From contig CAKUNS010000019.1 in NCBI GenBank assembly GCA_934668515.1, positions 1 through 33,603 on the forward strand: a stretch of 33,603 nt of DNA, written 5' to 3'. How positions within the stretch are numbered: the stretch's first letter is position 1; each line of letters begins with the position of its first letter. Both the position numbers and the translations under genes were made by a program. Positions 23,073 through 31,757 of this stretch are shown piece after piece. The notes under the pieces were generated by a model, which made no database searches, was not told where the DNA came from, and worked only from the letters and a program-made list of their open reading frames with translations. The stretch is from an uncultured Eggerthellaceae bacterium. GTDB lineage: Bacteria > Actinomycetota > Coriobacteriia > Coriobacteriales > Eggerthellaceae.

Positions 23073-24512
23073 CTAAGCGCCTAAATAATCTCGAATTCTG
23101 TCGTCAGCAGCGCTCGCTGCGTATCTCGCATCGTCGTACTTCTTACGCAAGTCCTCGACATCCTTCTCAAACGCCGCCTTAACCGGCTCCGAAAGATCCG
23201 TAGGCAGAGCCGCTGCAAGCTTGACGGCGGCAGAGTCGGCCTCGTTGTAAAGCTTGGCCTGTGAAGTTGCCTCACTCTTGTTTCGATCAAGAAGAGCCTG
23301 GGCCGTCACACTTGCATAGTCGAGCGCCTCAAGTCGCTTATCCAGGTAGTCGATCAGCTTCGACAAATCAAGATTGGCATTCGCATTTTCAAGCTGCTGA
23401 AGCTCGTACCGAGCATCCTGGAAACTCGACGCCGCTTCGTGCAGCTTCTCCTTTGCGGAAGCCATCGAGTCATCAAGAGAACCTGCAGAAAGCAAAGCCA
23501 CGCCATCTCGCGCAACGCTATCTGCCTGAAGCACGCCAGCCCAAATCTGAGCGACGGAATCCGAGGTGCCGTTTGCCTCTTCGGCCACTGCAAAAATCGA
23601 CTTACCCGAGTCAATCATCACCTGCCGCGCGTCACACGCGTCGATAATCTGACCGGCAACGATTTGCATATCGCCTTCGCCAAGCACCGGTAACAGATCA
23701 TTACTGGTATCACGGGCAGATTCCAGGTGAGACTCGGCGGCGGGAAGGTTCCTTTCGAGTTCCTTCCACGTGTCGTTCTTAACCTCGGCCATAGGGTCAC
23801 CGATAAGCGAATCCAGCTGAACCACGCTCTCATCGGCGCTTACGATTTCCTCGACAGCATGATTGATCAGTTCGCTTTGATCGTTGTAAAGGCGATACTG
23901 CTGATACGCATAATTGCCCGCAAACCCAACCGCTACAACGCAAGCTACGATAACCGTTGCCGCAAGGCGAACCCTGCGACGATGGCGAATCTTCTTGCGC
24001 CTTTCTACCTCTACCTGAGCGCTCTCATTCGAATAAGGCGCTGCGTTGGCCGCACGCGACAGCGAATGCTTGGAATCATAGCGCTCCTGCTTCTGCCTCT
24101 TAGCGAGAGCGCGAGCCTCCGCACGAGCCGCTTTACGCGACTGACGCTGCTCTGCTGCCGCCGATTTCCTCTTTGAGGCATCTTTGGTCTTGATTTTTTT
24201 CCCAGGAAGCAACGTCGAGGTTGTTGAATCCTTCGCCTCGGAGGCGTTGGCCGTTGTCGGCGATCCGGGCTTCGCCTGCGCTTGCCCGTTCTCGATCGAT
24301 TCCTTCGTGAAGTGAACTTTCGAGAAGAGCAGCGAGATCATTCCCCCGCCCTTGCGAGGCGTCTTCACCTTCACTGCATTTGGATCGAAATTCTTATCAT
24401 CAAGCTGACGACGGGCAGCATCAAGCACGTCGAACGAAAGCTCGTTCGACGTGCCTGCGGTATGCTCTTTGAGGTGAGCGCCTTTCGTGATGGGGCCTTT
24501 CCGACCGAACAT
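23073..24512 (-). CDS. Single-pass membrane protein with long helical extracytoplasmic region
   Basis: A 479-residue protein I cannot assign to a family. Residues 1-180 are cytoplasmic and disordered, with a strongly basic Lys/Arg/Ala stretch at about 104-180 (RKAARAEARALAKRQKQER, ending RRKKIRHRRRVR). One membrane helix follows (about 182-203, VIVACVVAVGFAGNYAY). The rest (205-479) is Ala/Asp/Glu/Leu-rich and predicted to be long helices or coiled coil outside the membrane. The positive-inside rule agrees with this topology. The start is 4 bp after the DinG stop, so the two are co-transcribed and probably coupled; the M28-like gene follows 100 bp later. The basic tail might contact nucleic acid or lipid, which is speculation. 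Confidence 0.78.
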   Translation of the reverse strand: MFGRKGPITKGAHLKEHTAGTSNELSFDVLDAARRQLDDKNFDPNAVKVKTPRKGGGMISLLFSKVHFTKESIENGQAQAKPGSPTTANASEAKDSTTSTLLPGKKIKTKDASKRKSAAAEQRQSRKAARAEARALAKRQKQERYDSKHSLSRAANAAPYSNESAQVEVERRKKIRHRRRVRLAATVIVACVVAVGFAGNYAYQQYRLYNDQSELINHAVEEIVSADESVVQLDSLIGDPMAEVKNDTWKELERNLPAAESHLESARDTSNDLLPVLGEGDMQIVAGQIIDACDARQVMIDSGKSIFAVAEEANGTSDSVAQIWAGVLQADSVARDGVALLSAGSLDDSMASAKEKLHEAASSFQDARYELQQLENANANLDLSKLIDYLDKRLEALDYASVTAQALLDRNKSEATSQAKLYNEADSAAVKLAAALPTDLSEPVKAAFEKDVEDLRKKYDDARYAASAADDRIRDYLGA

Positions 24513-24516
24513 CGCG

Positions 24517-27500
24517 CTATCTTCTTTCCGACATTGCCGAAAGGGCAGCCACTATCTCATCCATCGTGCAAACTCGTACCGTTTTGCTCGGAAGCGAGTT
24601 CAAAACAGTCTTGCCATAATTCTTCGTAAGAAGCCGTTTATCGGCAAGGATCAACACCCCGGTATCATCCGCCTTACGAATAAGCCTGCCTGCAGCCTGC
24701 TTCATCTCGATAATCGCCTGCGGAAGCACATAGTGACGCCAAGCGCCGTCATCGCGCGCAGCACGCTCGCAATACAACGGATCCGTAGGACGAGCAAACG
24801 GCAGCTTAGGAATAATCACTCCCTTGAGAGTAGCCCCAGGAGCATCAAACCCTTGCCAGAACGACTTAAGCGCGAACAGCGAGAGAGTTTCGTCCGCGAT
24901 GAAATCGTCGCGAAGGCCCTTAACCGACACGCCCCACTTTTGGCACACCAGTCGAAGATCAGCCTCTTTCAGCGCCGGACGAACCTCGTCAAAGCACTTT
25001 TCCATCTCACGTCTATTGGTGAACAACGTGAGCATCGAACCATGCTGAGCGAGATGCGTCGAAATCAGAAGTTTCTGCAGCGCGCTCAAATAGCTTGGAG
25101 CGTTGGGCTCGGGCATGTCTTTAACAACATAGACAATCATATTGTTGTCAAAATCAAAGCTCGAATCAAGCTCCAGAGCGTCGTATGCCGACTCTTCGCT
25201 TTGTCCAAGACCCATCGTGTTCACGAATGAATCGAAGCGCTGATTCACCGTCAGCGTAGCCGAAGCATAAATAACCGAATGAGTGCGTGCATACAAGGTC
25301 TCGTTCATGGACAAGCCGATATCAAGAGGCAAAGCTTCGAAAGAGTCTTCGAACCTATCCTTCTTGCGATTCAGCGAAGCCTGGTAGGCGAACGCCGAGG
25401 CCTGTTTCTCAAAAATCAGCTCTGCGGCCTGCCTCATATCCTTCAGTTCAAGGACGATTGTAGCGATCTCGCGCTGGGCAACTGCAGCTTCTGGTACGTC
25501 CTCAAGGAAGGCAACCAACCTCTGAGACGCGTCTATTAGTTCGTCTGCAGCCTTTACCAGCAGCTGTTCGCTTGCTCTCAAACCCGAAAAAACGGAACTC
25601 GCCCTGATTTGATCGTTCAACCACAGCTCGAGTCTTTCATAACCCTTATTTTTGCTGGTGTCGAAGTATAGGAGGTCTTTCGCGTGAGCGCAAAATTCAT
25701 CGGAAACCTGAGCGAAAGAAACAGCAGCGGTCTTGCACTTCGAAGTAAGACTGAAGAGAATCCTCTCTTCAACGTTTGAAGATCCCGCAGCGCTGCTCTC
25801 GGCCTTCGAGAACACATTCCTCGCACCCGCTTCGGTGACGATCTTGCCGCACATGCGTTTAAGGTCGGCGCAATCGACCTTCGCAGTGAATGCACGACGA
25901 GCTTCTTGCTCTGCGTCATGGGCCTCATCGACAACCCAATGCCTAATAGGAGGCAAAAGTCCTCCATCAGCAGCCAAATCGCAAAACAACAGCGAATGGT
26001 TGGTCACGACGATATCGGCCTTCTCCGCACGACGACGAGCACCATGAGCGAAGCAAAGCGAGCCGAAATAAGGGCACTTTCTCTTCAGGCATTCATTCGA
26101 CGTTGCCGTGATCGCATAACGCGGAAGGGCACGGTAATCGATTTTCAGCGAGTCGATGTCATCGTATTCCGATTGCTCGACGTACGAAAGCAAACCAGCC
26201 AAAGCAGGCGCCTGGGACGTTTCCTTGCCGGCAACCACCTTCATGACGGGCCCATCGGTCGCGATGCGATCGATCTTCCTCAAACACGGATAGTGAGTAA
26301 TGCCCTTCAAGGCTGCGTAACTCAGTGGTTGATCGCTAAAAGCCGCCATCTCAGGCGATTTCTGCAATGCGGCAGACAGCGCCGGAAGCTCTTGGAACAC
26401 CAGTTGATCAAGAAGCGAGTTGGTTTTCGTTGCAACGCCGACGGTCACACGGTTCTTTTTCGCAAGCAACGCAGAAGGAACCAGATAGGCCATCGACTTA
26501 CCGACGCCCGTTCCTGCCTCAACCACAAGATTCTTGTTCTTATCAAAAGCCTCCGTGATGGCTTGAGCCATCTCTTTCTGTTCGTCGCGCGGTTCGAAAC
26601 TACCGTAAATGCGGCCAAGCAGGCCATCACTCGAAAACGCTCCATCGATCTCCGCCGGCGAAGGCGCAATGATGGGAGCATCGTTGTCCGACTTGATCAA
26701 CCCCGCGTCACGTTTGGGAGAAAGATCTGAAAGCGAGTTGATCCTCTTCCTTCGAAGAGTGCGAAGCGAGAAGAAGCGCTTCTTTTCGAATGGAGCAACC
26801 TCGGGAAATAACTCATGCGCTCCGCTGACGTTGTCCGAACTGGCGTTCCCTTCACGACCGAAATCGCACGAACCAGCCGATTCGGTCTGAGAAGCCTGCG
26901 CACCGATCACGGCATCGCGAAGATCCTTGTTGTTCGCGAAGTACTCGAACACTACCTGGGTCGACCAGTTTTCCTTAGACTCCATACCGGCAATGTGCTC
27001 AATCAGCTCAAAAGGCATGCTGCAGACTGCAGCAAGCAAAATACGGTACACCGAGCACGTAGCCTCAACATCGGCATCGGCCCTGTGCGTTGAAACAGGG
27101 GTGTCGAACGTATGAACCAAGTCAATCAAGCGATGCGACTTGAGCTTAGGCAAAGCGATACGGGAAAGATCTAGAGAGTCGATCCACGTGTTTTCAAGAA
27201 GCGGATACCCCTCGGGGTGACGAGTAGTGAACGTCTTGTCGAATTCGACATTGTGCGCAATCATCTTCGCATCGCCAGCGAACTCAACCAATCCCGCAAG
27301 GGCTTCCTGAGGCGACGGCGCACCCGCAACATCCTCTTCATGGATGTCAGTCAGATGAGCAACATCCTCGGGAATCGACTTTCCCGGATCAACAAACGTA
27401 ACGTACCAGTCAACGATTTCGCCCTTCTCAAGGCGCGCGGCGGCGATCTGGATCAACTCATCATGAGTGAACGAAAAGCCAGTTGTTTCGGTGTCTACCA

Positions 27501-27645
27501 CAACGATATTCTCGTCCATCGCGCCAAAGTCGGCCTTAGAGGCTATCTCCTTTAAGCGCGCGTAACGATCCACGACATCTTGAGCGGTGCCGTCTAAAAG
27601 ATATTTTTGGATTCGCTTAGTAGCGTTTTCGATTTCAGTATTCAT
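24517..27645 (-). CDS. dinG: DinG-family helicase fused to a DEDDh 3'-5' exonuclease
   Basis: A 1042-residue protein combining two DNA-processing domains. Residues about 45-215 are a DnaQ-like exonuclease with DTETTGF (D51, E53), AHNVEFD (130-136) and HRADADVEAT (H187, D192), all catalytic residues present. Residues about 350-1042 are a superfamily 2 XPD/DinG-type helicase: Walker A AGTGVGKS (377-384), DEAH (573-576) and, near the C-terminus, motif VI QAAGRLIRKADDTG. Four cysteines (C454, C519, C524, C531) could hold the [4Fe-4S] cluster of XPD/DinG enzymes. This fusion is known from Firmicutes DinG. A role in resolving DNA damage or R-loops is inferred from the family. The ATG at 27645 was chosen over an in-frame start at 27687 for its GGTAGG site and the usual family N-terminus. 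Confidence 0.92.
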   Translation of the reverse strand: MNTEIENATKRIQKYLLDGTAQDVVDRYARLKEIASKADFGAMDENIVVVDTETTGFSFTHDELIQIAAARLEKGEIVDWYVTFVDPGKSIPEDVAHLTDIHEEDVAGAPSPQEALAGLVEFAGDAKMIAHNVEFDKTFTTRHPEGYPLLENTWIDSLDLSRIALPKLKSHRLIDLVHTFDTPVSTHRADADVEATCSVYRILLAAVCSMPFELIEHIAGMESKENWSTQVVFEYFANNKDLRDAVIGAQASQTESAGSCDFGREGNASSDNVSGAHELFPEVAPFEKKRFFSLRTLRRKRINSLSDLSPKRDAGLIKSDNDAPIIAPSPAEIDGAFSSDGLLGRIYGSFEPRDEQKEMAQAITEAFDKNKNLVVEAGTGVGKSMAYLVPSALLAKKNRVTVGVATKTNSLLDQLVFQELPALSAALQKSPEMAAFSDQPLSYAALKGITHYPCLRKIDRIATDGPVMKVVAGKETSQAPALAGLLSYVEQSEYDDIDSLKIDYRALPRYAITATSNECLKRKCPYFGSLCFAHGARRRAEKADIVVTNHSLLFCDLAADGGLLPPIRHWVVDEAHDAEQEARRAFTAKVDCADLKRMCGKIVTEAGARNVFSKAESSAAGSSNVEERILFSLTSKCKTAAVSFAQVSDEFCAHAKDLLYFDTSKNKGYERLELWLNDQIRASSVFSGLRASEQLLVKAADELIDASQRLVAFLEDVPEAAVAQREIATIVLELKDMRQAAELIFEKQASAFAYQASLNRKKDRFEDSFEALPLDIGLSMNETLYARTHSVIYASATLTVNQRFDSFVNTMGLGQSEESAYDALELDSSFDFDNNMIVYVVKDMPEPNAPSYLSALQKLLISTHLAQHGSMLTLFTNRREMEKCFDEVRPALKEADLRLVCQKWGVSVKGLRDDFIADETLSLFALKSFWQGFDAPGATLKGVIIPKLPFARPTDPLYCERAARDDGAWRHYVLPQAIIEMKQAAGRLIRKADDTGVLILADKRLLTKNYGKTVLNSLPSKTVRVCTMDEIVAALSAMSERR

Positions 27646-27787
27646 AAAGAAAAGCCTACCATCTGCACGCCTTTGCAACAAACTCACTAAGGCGTTTATA
27701 AATAGAATCCCTTTTAATGCGATCTGTATATTCTAGCTGGGATACCATTGCAAGCACTGAAACGATCACCGATAGGGGTAGCACGTT

Positions 27788-28426
27788 ATGAAAGTTGACT
27801 ACGAAGGCTTCTATGCGCGCTTCGAAACAATCTCAAAGAAAGATGCTGGCATCCTCATGGGTGCCGACACGCTTGTTGGAGACGAATTCACCACTCGATT
27901 CGATAAAGAGAATCCAAGCATTGCTTACATCGAAAACAAGTTTGGTAAGACTGTTGGTTATTTCGAGGAACAAACAAGCCGTCAGGTCAAACTTTACGAA
28001 GCGCGGGGCTGGTCTGTAAGGATTCTACTCGCCTTTCTTGCTTACTCGGATCATCCTGAGCCTGGTTGTTACTGGGGTCAAATGGCCATCCTTGCTTATC
28101 CTAAGGAATGTGAAGACTTTTTCACTCAGTTCGTCTCAAGAGTCTCAAAGAGCCTTAGCGACGGAAAGCGCGTTGACGTCAACATCGGCCAGCAAGGAAT
28201 CAAATCCCTGGTAGATTCAAATGGAAGCTGGTTCACCAACGCCACCTTGAAGAAACCCGACCTTGATACTGGCACCGTCATGATGAAAAGCTCTCGTTCG
28301 CTTTCCGAAAAGGCTGTAGAACTTGGCCGCGATGGCAACAAAGGTTGCTATGTCGTCTCCTGGATTTTCATTATTGGACTTGTTGCCTTGATGTTCCTTG
28401 GTTTACGCTCCTGCGGCGTGTTCTAA
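27788..28426 (+). CDS. Tail-anchored membrane protein of unknown function
   Basis: A 212-residue protein without a recognisable family. Residues 1-185 look like a soluble alpha/beta domain (MKVDYEGFYARFETISKKDA, then GWSVRILLAFLAYS and PGCYWGQMAILAYP). A single hydrophobic helix lies at about 188-206 (YVVSWIFIIGLVALMFLGL), only a few residues from the C-terminus, as in a tail anchor that would leave the main domain in the cytoplasm. The ATG has AGGGG about nine bases upstream. It is divergent from dinG across 142 bp and convergent with ddl; the 3' region holds parS site 2 inside a terminator hairpin. Codon use looks native. Function unknown. Confidence 0.75.
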   Translation: MKVDYEGFYARFETISKKDAGILMGADTLVGDEFTTRFDKENPSIAYIENKFGKTVGYFEEQTSRQVKLYEARGWSVRILLAFLAYSDHPEPGCYWGQMAILAYPKECEDFFTQFVSRVSKSLSDGKRVDVNIGQQGIKSLVDSNGSWFTNATLKKPDLDTGTVMMKSSRSLSEKAVELGRDGNKGCYVVSWIFIIGLVALMFLGLRSCGVF

Positions 28427-28476
28427 TCTAACCAAAACGCAGCGCTGCCAAGACTAAACATTTAAGACAATCAAAC

Positions 28477-28510
28477 AGAGGCGGATGTTTCACGTGAAAC
28501 ATCCGCCTCT
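28477..28510. terminator. Terminator hairpin built around parS site 2
   Basis: A 34-bp perfect palindrome (17-bp arms beginning AGAGGCGGATG) is followed on the plus strand by TTTGTCTT and on the minus strand by GTTTGATTG. It lies between the convergent 3' ends of the tail-anchored protein gene and ddl. It can act as a bidirectional terminator. Its centre is the exact parS listed separately. Confidence 0.65.
28486..28501. other. parS centromere-like site 2
   Basis: An exact TGTTTCACGTGAAACA at the centre of the 34-bp palindrome at 28477-28510, about 2.1 kb from parB. Confidence 0.93.
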
Positions 28511-28538
28511 TTGTCTTGTGGTGCAAAGTGCGACCTGC

Positions 28539-29474
28539 TTATTCCACCGCTAGTTCAACAAGCTTGGAGCAAAGCTCGGGGAACGAGATCCCCACTGCTC
28601 GAGCTGCGTCCGGCAGCAAAGAAGTTTCTGTCATGCCAGGAATCGTGTTTGTTTCCAAAATCCACGGCTGACCATCCGAATCGATGATCATGTCAGTGCG
28701 GGACACACCTTCGCAACCAAGAACCTGATGAGCTTTAACAGCCAAAGACTGAACGAGCTGCGTTGTCCCATCATCAAGTCTAGCGGGGCAGATATGCTGA
28801 GATCCGCCAGGTGCATACTTAGACTCGAAATCATAGAACTCGTGGGAAGGAACGATCTCAATGACGGGAAGAGCCTGAGGGTCGTCATTGCCCAAAACGG
28901 CAGCGGTAACTTCAGTGCCCTTCACGTAGCTTTCGATAAGCAGTTGCTCGTCGATCTTAAAGACCTTCTCGATAGCCTCGACAATACCGGTCTCGTCTTC
29001 GACGATGAATACGCCCAGGGCGCTGCCTTCTGTCGCCGGCTTCACAACACAGGGATACTGAACTTTAGTAAGGTCAGAATGAACATCGAACCCATCCCTG
29101 CGAAGCGTTACAGAGAGAGGCGTAGGCAAGTCGTTATTGCGATAGATAACTTTGGCTTTGTCTTTGTCGATAGCCAATGCACTCGATAAAACCCCGGATC
29201 CGGTGTAAGGAATACCAGCGGTCTCTAAGAAACCCTGGATAGTTCCATCCTCGCCACCTTTGCCGTGAAGACACAGCATTGCAACATCATACTTACCAGA
29301 AACCAAATCCGCTAGATCGCTCTTGTTTGCTGGATCAATCATCTCGACATCATATCCAGCTTCCTTCAAAGCATTCTTTGCGGCAACTCCCGATTGAATC
29401 GAAATCTCGCGTTCGCCACTCGAACCGCCTGCAAGCACGGCGACGTGAAGTTCTTTTATATCGTTGATTTCCAT
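28539..29474 (-). CDS. ddl: D-alanine-D-alanine ligase
   Basis: ATP-grasp ligase of 311 residues that joins two D-alanines for the peptidoglycan pentapeptide in the cytoplasm. It has the N-terminal VAVLAGGSSGEREISIQSG (about 11-29), CLHGKGGEDGTIQGFLE (about 73-89), the ATP-grasp core CVVKPATEGSALGV and the metal site LETNTIPGMT. The loop FYDFESKYAPGG carries the tyrosine typical of D-Ala-D-Ala, not D-Ala-D-Lac, ligases, so vancomycin-sensitive precursors are expected. The ATG at 29474 has AAGGTG upstream and matches the family N-terminus; an in-frame extension to 29582 runs through parS and the promoter and is rejected. It is divergent from rlmN; no mur genes adjoin. Confidence 0.95.
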   Translation of the reverse strand: MEINDIKELHVAVLAGGSSGEREISIQSGVAAKNALKEAGYDVEMIDPANKSDLADLVSGKYDVAMLCLHGKGGEDGTIQGFLETAGIPYTGSGVLSSALAIDKDKAKVIYRNNDLPTPLSVTLRRDGFDVHSDLTKVQYPCVVKPATEGSALGVFIVEDETGIVEAIEKVFKIDEQLLIESYVKGTEVTAAVLGNDDPQALPVIEIVPSHEFYDFESKYAPGGSQHICPARLDDGTTQLVQSLAVKAHQVLGCEGVSRTDMIIDSDGQPWILETNTIPGMTETSLLPDAARAVGISFPELCSKLVELAVE

Positions 29475-29500
29475 GAACACCTTCTTTTGTCGATTCATGA

Positions 29501-29506
29501 AGTATA
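29501..29506 (-). promoter_or_regulatory. Extended -10 promoter of ddl
   Basis: On the minus strand TGTTATACT forms an extended -10. Transcription would begin near 29494, leaving a leader of about 20 bases containing the AAGGTG ribosome site. No good -35 is visible, as expected for an extended -10 promoter. Confidence 0.5.
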
Positions 29507-29549
29507 ACAAAGCTCTGTTTCTTACTTGTGATGCATTACAAGCAGGGAT

Positions 29550-29565
29550 TGTTTCACGTGAAACA
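29550..29565. other. parS centromere-like site 3
   Basis: An exact TGTTTCACGTGAAACA, extended to a 32-bp perfect palindrome (29542-29573, arms beginning GCAGGGAT). It lies between divergent ddl and rlmN and overlaps the likely -35 region of rlmN. Confidence 0.94.
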
Positions 29566-29587
29566 ATCCCTGCAGATACCATATAAT
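29558..29587 (+). promoter_or_regulatory. rlmN promoter giving a leaderless mRNA
   Basis: A perfect TATAAT lies at 29582-29587; GTGAAA at 29558-29563, inside parS, is the best -35 at 18 bases. Only seven bases separate the -10 from the rlmN ATG, so transcription should begin at or next to the start codon. No ribosome site precedes the ATG, in agreement. Confidence 0.6.
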
Positions 29588-29594
29588 TCGCGAT

Positions 29595-30617
29595 ATGAAT
29601 ACTTCAATTGAATCCTTCACCCGCAGCCAGATCCGCGAGCTCATCTCGGACAGTGGTTTGCCTAAATTTCGTGCCAACCAGCTGCTTGAGTGGCTTTATA
29701 AAAAAGGCGTCTCTTCTTACGATGAGATGACCAACCTTCCGCAGTCACTCAGGTCTCAGCTCACTTTTGAATATCCCCTTAACAAGCCTGAGCTTATCGA
29801 TCGTCAAATTTCAAAAGATGGCACAAGGAAATACCTCTTCCGTTTCGACGAGAGAAGGGTGGCTGAGACGGTTGGAATTCCCTCTTCTGATGATCGCCTT
29901 ACTGTTTGCTGTTCAAGCCAAGCTGGCTGCGCGATGGGGTGCGACTTCTGTGCCACCGGGCATCAGGGCTTCTCGGGAAATCTTCTGATTGGCGAGATCG
30001 TTGACCAGATTATTCAAGTTCAAAACGATTTCTCTCAGCGGGTTTCAAATATCGTTGTCATGGGACAAGGTGAGCCCTTCCTCAACTTCGACAACGTAAT
30101 TGAAGCACTGCGCATCTGTAATGATCAGAAACTGTTGAACATTGGCGCAAGGAGGATAACTATTTCGACTTGCGGCGTCATTCCAGGTATCGAACGATTC
30201 TCTCAAATCGAAGAACAGTTCACTCTGGCCGTTTCCCTTCACTCCGCAGTTCAGCAAACCAGAGATAAAATCATGCCAGGCACTCGCAAATGGCCCCTGC
30301 CTGACCTGAAGCGCGCTTTAATTAACTACAACCGCACGACGAATCGTCGTGTCACCTTTGAATATGCGCTCATGCGAGGGGTTAACGACTCTAACAGCGA
30401 TCTCCAAGCTCTCATCGAATACTGCAGTGGGCTGATATGCCACGTCAACCTCATCCCTTTGAATGAAATTGACGATTCGTCCTATCAGCCCACTGCGTCA
30501 CATGTAATTGATTATTGGCGAGACAAGCTTCAAGCGAACGGCATTGAAGCTAGTGTGAGAAACTCACGCGGTCAAGATATCGCCGGTGCTTGCGGTCAGC
30601 TAGCCAATCGCAAGTAA
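29595..30617 (+). CDS. rlmN: 23S rRNA (A2503-C2) / tRNA methyltransferase RlmN
   Basis: Radical-SAM dual-specificity methyltransferase of 340 residues that methylates C2 of A2503 in 23S rRNA and A37 of some tRNAs, aiding fidelity. The cluster motif is CAMGCDFC (C112, C116, C119). GQGEPFLNF (about 157-165) binds SAM and SLHSA is also typical. The C-terminal methyl-accepting cysteine is C333 in GACGQL, so the catalytic pair is complete. Cfr paralogues share this fold, but nothing here suggests Cfr. There is no Shine-Dalgarno; the -10 box lies seven bases from the ATG, pointing to leaderless translation, which is common in actinobacteria. It converges on parB, with a hairpin at the junction. Confidence 0.94.
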   Translation: MNTSIESFTRSQIRELISDSGLPKFRANQLLEWLYKKGVSSYDEMTNLPQSLRSQLTFEYPLNKPELIDRQISKDGTRKYLFRFDERRVAETVGIPSSDDRLTVCCSSQAGCAMGCDFCATGHQGFSGNLLIGEIVDQIIQVQNDFSQRVSNIVVMGQGEPFLNFDNVIEALRICNDQKLLNIGARRITISTCGVIPGIERFSQIEEQFTLAVSLHSAVQQTRDKIMPGTRKWPLPDLKRALINYNRTTNRRVTFEYALMRGVNDSNSDLQALIEYCSGLICHVNLIPLNEIDDSSYQPTASHVIDYWRDKLQANGIEASVRNSRGQDIAGACGQLANRK

Positions 30618-30626
30618 TGCATCGAT

Positions 30627-30660
30627 CATCGTCTCGAGCTACTGACGGCTCGAGACGATG
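30627..30660. terminator. Hairpin at the rlmN-parB convergent junction
   Basis: CATCGTCTCGAGC pairs perfectly with GCTCGAGACGATG around an 8-base loop. The right arm lies inside the last codons of parB and the left arm just beyond its stop. No T-run follows on either strand, so termination efficiency is uncertain; it may instead protect 3' ends. Confidence 0.5.
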
Positions 30661-31757
30661 CTGTCGAACAAACGCTGCAAATCCTCTTCGTCGGTGAACT
30701 CGATCTCGATCTTGTTCTTTCCTTTGACGGTTTTTACCCTAACGCTTGTGTTCAGACTCTTGCGCAGTGCCTTTGCCACTTTCTTGTAAGACTGCGGAGT
30801 GGGCACACGCGGCGTCGCATTCTCCGATTTCTTACCAGACAAGAGTCGAGCGATATTTTCAGCCTCACGAACAGAGAGCTTCTCTTTGACTAGCTTCTCA
30901 GTTAGTTTCTTGCGGCCCTCTTCAGTAGGGATGGACAGAATCGCACGGGCGTGACCTGCAGTGATCTTCTCCTCAAACAGAAGTTGCTGAGCATCTTCCG
31001 GCAATTCCAGCAAACGAAGTGCGTTTGCAATAGTTGAACGACCTTTGGAAACAGCTTGCGCAACTTCAGATTGAGTCAGATTGCTGCGTTCCATCATCCT
31101 ACGATAACCATAAGCCTCTTCAATGGGGTTAAGGTTGCTGCGCTGGATGTTCTCGACAAGCGCAAGTTCAATGGCGCGATTATCATCCGCCTGTTTGACT
31201 CGTACGGGAACCTTCTTAAGCCCAAGGCTCTGGCATGCTCGCCAACGACGCTCGCCCGCAATGATCTGATACGTTCCATCACCCATGGCGCGCACAAGAA
31301 TAGGCTGAAGAAGACCATCATGCTGGATTGACTGAGCAAGCTCTTCCAGCTCGTCTTTTTTAAAATTAGTACGAGGCTGGTCAGGATTAACGAAGATCAG
31401 ATCGATGTTGATCTCATCAACTTCCTTCGGAACCTCAACTTCAACTTTAGCTGGCTTAGGCGGTTGGGGCCTTGCAGCTCGCTCCGTAACGCTCTTGATA
31501 GTGGTGTTCTCGGCTTTGTCGGTGTACAGATCGCCCTCAACAACTTCTTCCACAGGGGTGGCCTTGGGAACCGGCACTTTTTCAGCAGGGCGATTTTCAT
31601 GCATATGATTCTGAGGGCGAGAATCATCATCAACGGAAACGGTGTAACGCTCACGCTGGGGCTCGACATAACGTTCAGGAGTGTTAGTGGTCTCCTCAAA
31701 AGGGCCGCCAAGCAGCGAATTCAATCCACGACCGAGGCCGCTTCGTTGTTTAGCCAC
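30639..31757 (-). CDS. parB: Chromosome partitioning protein ParB (Spo0J-like)
   Basis: ParB binds parS, spreads as a CTP-dependent clamp and, with ParA, segregates the replication origin region. The 372-residue protein opens with the ParA-stimulating peptide KQRSGLGRGLNSLLGG. A linker of about 90 charged residues follows, then the CTPase core (IFVNPDQPRTNF, and IIAGERRWRACQSLGLKKVPV) and the HTH (LTQSEVAQAVSKGRSTIANAL). A C-terminal dimerisation domain completes it. The start is a GTG at 31757 that overlaps the end of parA by eight bases, indicating translational coupling. The linker is longer than in B. subtilis Spo0J (282 residues in all). Four parS sites within 13 kb support its function. 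Confidence 0.96.
   Translation of the reverse strand: MAKQRSGLGRGLNSLLGGPFEETTNTPERYVEPQRERYTVSVDDDSRPQNHMHENRPAEKVPVPKATPVEEVVEGDLYTDKAENTTIKSVTERAARPQPPKPAKVEVEVPKEVDEINIDLIFVNPDQPRTNFKKDELEELAQSIQHDGLLQPILVRAMGDGTYQIIAGERRWRACQSLGLKKVPVRVKQADDNRAIELALVENIQRSNLNPIEEAYGYRRMMERSNLTQSEVAQAVSKGRSTIANALRLLELPEDAQQLLFEEKITAGHARAILSIPTEEGRKKLTEKLVKEKLSVREAENIARLLSGKKSENATPRVPTPQSYKKVAKALRKSLNTSVRVKTVKGKNKIEIEFTDEEDLQRLFDSIVSSRQ

Noticed and set aside
29475..29582. Upstream in-frame start for ddl
   Set aside because: It would translate through parS and the ddl promoter; the ATG at 29474 has a ribosome site and matches the family.
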